DNA from: Flavisolibacter amylovorans
Lineage (GTDB): Bacteria; Bacteroidota; Bacteroidia; Chitinophagales; Chitinophagaceae
Length of the DNA: 64,000 bases
NCBI RefSeq assembly: GCF_039541815.1
Contig: NZ_BAABGY010000002.1
Coordinates: 310,001 to 374,000 of the forward strand
Direction of reading: 5' to 3'
Part shown: positions 62,101-64,000 of the stretch, one piece after another
Numbering within the stretch: position 1 is the stretch's first letter
Layout of the letters: each line of letters starts with the position of its first letter
Made by a program: the position numbers and the translations under genes
The notes under the pieces: model-generated
Told to the model about the DNA's origin: nothing
The model's database searches: none
What the model saw: the letters and a program-made list of their open reading frames with translations, nothing else

Positions 62101-62820
62101 GAGGCGGAGGGTAGAATAAGTGAGGGAGGAAGAGATCGTCTGGGCCGAGGTGGAGTTGTATTCGACGGTGGAGCCGCCGCTGAGCGACACGGTGCCGGAG
62201 TAGTTGGCGGCTAAGGTGGCCGCAGTGACCTTGAGCACACCGGTGCTGCCTACCGTAATGGCGCCGGGGATGGTGACGCCCGCTGCCGGCACCAGCGTAC
62301 CGTTGAGGTTGAAGCTGTTGACTCCCGAGAAGGGGGCATTGGCGGTGATCACGGCCGAGGCGTTGATGGTGACCTTGCGGAAGGTGTTGGTGCCGGTGCC
62401 GGAGAACACCTGGGCCGTACCGGAAAGGATGGTGGCTGCCTGTGGGGCCGTGTAGGAATAGGTGCCGTTGTTGGTCCAGTTGCCGGACACCGTGAGGGTG
62501 GCCTTGCCCTGCTTCAGGTGTCCGTTGCCGTTGATCAGCACGGGCCCGGAAATGTTCAGGCTGCGGTTCAATGTGAGGGTAGCCGCCAGGTTGCCGCCCA
62601 GCGTCAGGCCTGCGCAGCTCGATTTGCCGGTGACGGTGGGCGCATAAGGGCCCGTATAGTTGTCATCTCCGATAACGGCGGCCTTTGTGGAAGAGGGTAT
62701 CCCGTTGGTCCAGTTGGCGGAATTCGACCAGCTTACGCTGACAGTACCTTTCCAGCTGGTCTGGGCGCCAGCAACGAATACGGCGATGACGGCGAAGAAT
62801 GCAAAGAGCAGCTTTTTCAT
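56122..62820 (-). CDS. Giant secreted beta-repeat protein with type IX sorting domain
   Basis: 2,232 residues with a signal peptide (MKKLLFAFFAVIAVFVAGAQ). A module WSNSANWTNGIPSSTKAAVIG (about 30-50) begins the protein and a related one (DWHNPANWTLG) recurs near residue 945, splitting it into two halves. Between and after them are dozens of repeats of the type LTVSGNWTNNGTF, LNISGPV and YNGTGAQ, consistent with a long beta-solenoid. The C-terminal 250 residues have the LPVTWLSFTGKR...LEWRTATEANSSHFEIE module and then an ~80-residue T9SS sorting domain ending in RVVKE. It is probably a cell-surface adhesin; no enzyme domain is seen. Strand is certain: the antisense frames are codon-bias shadows. 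Confidence 0.88.
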   Translation of the reverse strand: MKKLLFAFFAVIAVFVAGAQTSWKGTVSVSWSNSANWTNGIPSSTKAAVIGDDNYTGPYAPTVTGKSSCAGLTLGGNLAATLTLNRSLNISGPVLINGNGHLKQGKATLTVSGNWTNNGTYSYTAPQAATILSGTAQVFSGTGTNTFRKVTINASAVITANAPFSGVNSFNLNGTLVPAAGVTIPGAITVGSTGVLKVTAATLAANYSGTVSLSGGSTVEYNSTSAQTISSSLTYSTLRLTGSGTRSLAANLPGLNSGTGYGNIYVDGGTLDLKTFTANRSATGGGTFSLANGTTLLVTGASNFPANFTTYALGYTSTVNYNGTAQTVSTRTYGNLTLSGSGTKTLPSTAFTVANAFTTTGTVTANAAADMTVSNGSTIGAGTIVNGSTFNLTLGGGLINNGTINGNTGTLTLSGAGSTVSSSTGTGIFNLNNLTVVASGISINNTVSTVTVAGNLATTGSGVFSYPAGTINMTGNAKTITGTGITLHNLTIAGTGNVITSSALALTGNLAVSGAFSAGSILTMSGSGKTLSGSGTITFTGLSITGSVATAASFTVTNSLDVTGSLTASAGTVTFNGTCLYNGTANLFNVSVGGTSLQLAANSTLGIAGTLGISSTFNASTTTPNTVVYNGSGAQNITGTTYDNLTISNGGTKTAASGVTVLTDLSIVASTTFAASSFTHSVRGNWINNGAFTAGSSTVQLTGVNDATLTGATTFNILTVNKTAATNSVFLANNMTASVLNMTNGVLRTAANKITVPVSNSDLVNTGKINFSATATILGTIERTHPTGFAALTDYAFESANNLLTFTTAMGVTNVTMTVTTGSVASFPFGAAINRNYTIAIPSGSYTMARLRLHYEDVELNGNSEASLQLYRLNGTWISAGASGTSSTANWAEQTGLSTITGSWTLSAAANVVNWNGSQSQDWHNPANWTLGLGTPSFPPSANDIVQIGAIPFTHQPHISTAANAKSILFTGTQAATLYLDAGSLTTQGNISGSWTSNVTHSIEVGAQTLDVKGNILLSDGTSGRAINLNIGSGLVSLTGSLTQSGGASIVFSGAGNLRIGGDFTYSSGTFTAGSGTVTYNGGNFQSVGGVTYNQLVIDKTAGTATTNPLATTTVNGNLLVTAGTFDFSGPTTIVGDVTVASGASATNRTSIQVGGNWNNNGTYFPNGGVATFNGTGNQSISPTSFNKIIINKVSGTAQLTGNLTLNSDLLVTAGTLDLKTFNANRNTNGGTLEVANGATLIVGGTSNFPANYTYYTFGAASNTRYNGTGVQSVAGVSYGNLVIENGGANAKTLAAPATVQGNLTIASGATLNGSAHNLSLYGNWTNNGTFTPATGAVLAMGSGKTITGNSTFNKLTVYGSYTVGGSDLTFNDQLTIVSGGSFDAGAGTAILYGNLVNSGSLTSSGSTTFAGTQAQTVQLINAINSTSTGIINFNGTVAPVLNSTSTPTFATLNINNSSGVTPSVNWTVLVAFNVAANATFNSGTSTHSIAGNFTNNGIVTGAGTMLFTPQAARTAYLGANTATNYFNSTGTVNFSGSGALSVTGTPGALTHVVIGNRTGVSPAANWSSISGVFTIADTAVFNAGSHTYTLNGDMESNGTLNGGTSTFIFRSATAQLSGSSNTTFYDLLVNTGAALTVNSEFNVSHDLTMNGTVDATLAGPTFTGSVNGNLTGSATTLTLATFGVEKGSGNTHTLQKNVAGVTDLNITSGTLDIGTLALSQDATAGASNTLTIDNYARLRIGGTSALPSFTQHVLDSFSIVEYNGAAQALTPAITYGSIEVTAGTKTTSAALTVLKHFTITGGTFTGGNFTHSIGGNFTQTSPGVFTASGTTLHFNGVQAQVLSAASTLHHVTLNNALGLSLGSAVNVGGNLLLTNGKVTLGNHNLTVSSGNYTVSNTHYVVATGSGALVLPIATGAGRTFPVGTATSYLPATVSLDAGSAPDNISVRLLQNAQLNGSTGGALSNYAVNATWMIEEATAGNLNASVTVQWPGSRELPLFARNNCRLAHYTGGAWDYGTTALQAAGSDPYTVTRSGFTSFSPFSVRMFNAVLPVTWLSFTGKRTAGTDRLEWRTATEANSSHFEIEESSDGNSFRSIGRVAAAGFSSSVQSYFYERSSATGTRYYRLRQVDGDGRFMYSSVVRLGDAGMALQFSLSANPVRSGATLRISTGSARKLQLLLHDAGGRLQWRTDIAAASGSQTIALPFEGKAAGVYFLTLISADGTRETLRVVKE

Positions 62821-62960
62821 AGGATGGACGGTTGCGGAATAAGAGTTTACCCTGTAAAGGTACTGTCAATCGCAGGCAGGACCCCGGGGGCGTGTGGGCT
62901 TTTCGCCCCACTGTGTCTTCTGTCCGCCGAACGCCCGGCCATGCCCGTTGAAATAGGGCG

Positions 62961-62984
62961 AAAACGCCGGTTAGCCGGCGTTTT
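62961..62984. repeat. Hairpin in a divergent promoter region
   Basis: AAAACGCCGG (62961-62970), TTAG, CCGGCGTTTT (62975-62984), followed by T and GCCG. It looks like a terminator but lies upstream of both neighbouring genes, so it may insulate them. Confidence 0.7.
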
Positions 62985-63012
62985 TGCCGTTTTCCGCTAT
63001 ATTTAGCGGCAT

Positions 63013-64000
63013 ATGCCTGCTATGGAAAAAGCCGGACCCCCGTCGCCCGACGCGACCCTGCGGGTGCCGGAGCCACCTGCTCCCCGTCCCACGTTGAAGC
63101 TATTCGACTTCACCATGATCGTCATCAGCCTCGTGATCGGGATGGGCATCTTCCGCACCCCCCGCAACGTGGCTGCCGACGCGCCCTCGCTCTGGGTGTT
63201 CTTTGCCGTTTGGGTGGCCGGCGGGCTCGTGGCGCTCTGCGGGGCGCTCACCTATGCCGAGATCGGGTCGCGGCTGCCGGTGACCGGTGGCTATTACAAG
63301 ATCTTCTCCTACGCCTACCATCCCTCCATCGCCTTCGCCATCAACTGCGTCATCCTCGTCTCCAACGCCGCCTCGGTGGGCGGGGTGGCCCTCATCGGCG
63401 GCGAGTACATCTCGGCGGTGCTGCGGCCCGGTACCGCCCCCGGCGACCTGTCGCTCCGGCTCCTGCAGCTCGGCATCGCCATCGGCGCCATCATCCTGTT
63501 TTACGGGGTCAACCTGCTGGGACTCAAGATGAGCGCCAAGGCGCAGAGCGTGCTGATGATGACCAAGATCGTGCTCATCCTCCTGCTCATCGCCCCGCTG
63601 TTCTTTACGGCACCGGCGGTGGCGGGCCCCGTGTCGGCGGCGGTGGCCGACCCCACGTTCAGCCAGTACCTGCTTGCCTTCGGCAGCGGGCTCGTGGCCG
63701 TCTCCTTTACCTACGGCGGGTACCAGCAAACGATCAACTTCGGCGGCGAGGTGCGCGAGCCGGGGCGTAACCTGCCGCGCGGCATCTTCCTGGGCATCTT
63801 TGTCATCATCGCCCTGTACCTGACCATCAATTACGCCTATGTGCACGTCATCGGCTTCGACAACCTGAAGACGGCCGACAACATTGCGGCGCTGATGGCC
63901 GGCCAGGTGTTCGGCGCGCGGGCGGGCCAGGTGCTCTCCGTATTCCTGTTCCTGGGCGTGCTGGGCTACGTCAACGTGCTGCTCCTGAGCAACCCGCGGG
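63013..64000 (+). CDS. APC-family amino-acid permease, 3' end outside the window
   Basis: 329 residues are visible from the ATG at 63013; the ATG at 63022 is an alternative. After a short Pro-rich tail, LFDFTMIVISLVIGMGIFRT is the first APC helix with the unwound G-x-G-I-F motif that binds the amino acid. ALTYAEIGSRLPVTGGYYK follows as the second signature. About eight helices are seen before the window ends. Substrate cannot be told. A weak TATATTTA box lies just before the start; it is divergent from the giant gene. Confidence 0.9.
   Translation, partial: MPAMEKAGPPSPDATLRVPEPPAPRPTLKLFDFTMIVISLVIGMGIFRTPRNVAADAPSLWVFFAVWVAGGLVALCGALTYAEIGSRLPVTGGYYKIFSYAYHPSIAFAINCVILVSNAASVGGVALIGGEYISAVLRPGTAPGDLSLRLLQLGIAIGAIILFYGVNLLGLKMSAKAQSVLMMTKIVLILLLIAPLFFTAPAVAGPVSAAVADPTFSQYLLAFGSGLVAVSFTYGGYQQTINFGGEVREPGRNLPRGIFLGIFVIIALYLTINYAYVHVIGFDNLKTADNIAALMAGQVFGARAGQVLSVFLFLGVLGYVNVLLLSNPR

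Noticed and set aside
58870..62214. A 1,114-codon open frame antisense to the giant repeat protein
   Set aside because: Its composition (Gly, Ala, Val, Arg, His repeats) is what the complement of a GC-rich Asn/Thr/Gly-repeat gene gives. The minus-strand protein has a signal peptide, a sorting domain and a terminator; the antisense frame has none.

Overview
The window looks like the chromosome of a GC-rich member of the Bacteroidota, probably from the Chitinophagaceae side of the phylum (inference). The evidence is a secreted protein with a type IX secretion sorting domain, a GH97 SusB-type glucosidase, a TonB-dependent receptor, TAnnTTTG-type -7 promoter boxes, several starts that lie almost on the transcription start, and family hallmarks such as Crp/Fnr regulators without iron-sulphur cysteines. 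I see no intact phage, transposase, CRISPR array or rRNA. One tRNA-Arg (CCG) is present.

Layout. 0-8.75 kb: a complete galacturonate operon (pectinesterase, uxaB, uxaA, uxaC, kdgK, kdgA, exuT-like permease) that takes pectin-derived galacturonate to pyruvate and glyceraldehyde-3-phosphate. 9.3-23.7 kb: a copper/heavy-metal island. It holds a CopA-type P1B ATPase, a rhodanese with a metal-binding-like segment, an AraC regulator with an N-terminal HMA-like domain, a small HMA protein, a His-rich exported protein, and a CusC/CusB/metal-binding lipoprotein/CusA-like RND operon. Two promoters in this island share the same tandem half-sites and the same spacing to the -7 box. 24.6-32.3 kb: an orphan LuxR-type response regulator, a CE4-GH10 xylanase fusion, and xylB-xylA-Na+/sugar symporter with two near-identical LacI-type operators.

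32.3-44.5 kb: a mixed region with a CheY-like regulator, a TetR regulator with two operators around a FabF-type ketosynthase, NTF2-like, DoxX, Crp/Fnr, PhzF and LigB-type dioxygenase genes, TerC behind a perfect FNR-type box, and a Na+(K+)/H+ antiporter preceded by a 35-residue membrane peptide and several small genes of unknown function. 44.6-49.9 kb: a GH97 glucosidase, a tandem universal stress protein and a GH13 amylase lipoprotein. 49.9-50.75 kb: an AT-rich gene-poor stretch ending at tRNA-Arg. 50.9-54.7 kb: a vitamin B12 salvage operon (cobalamin riboswitch, btuB, DUF71-type ATPase, cobC). 54.8-64 kb: an unknown protein, a 2H phosphoesterase, a 2,232-residue repetitive secreted protein, and the start of an APC amino-acid permease.

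The intergenic DNA is unusually rich in structured repeats. There is a family of 47-140 bp elements capped by small palindromes with compensatory changes, a region of three nested inverted repeats, 7-bp and 9-bp tandem repeats, and paired hairpins.
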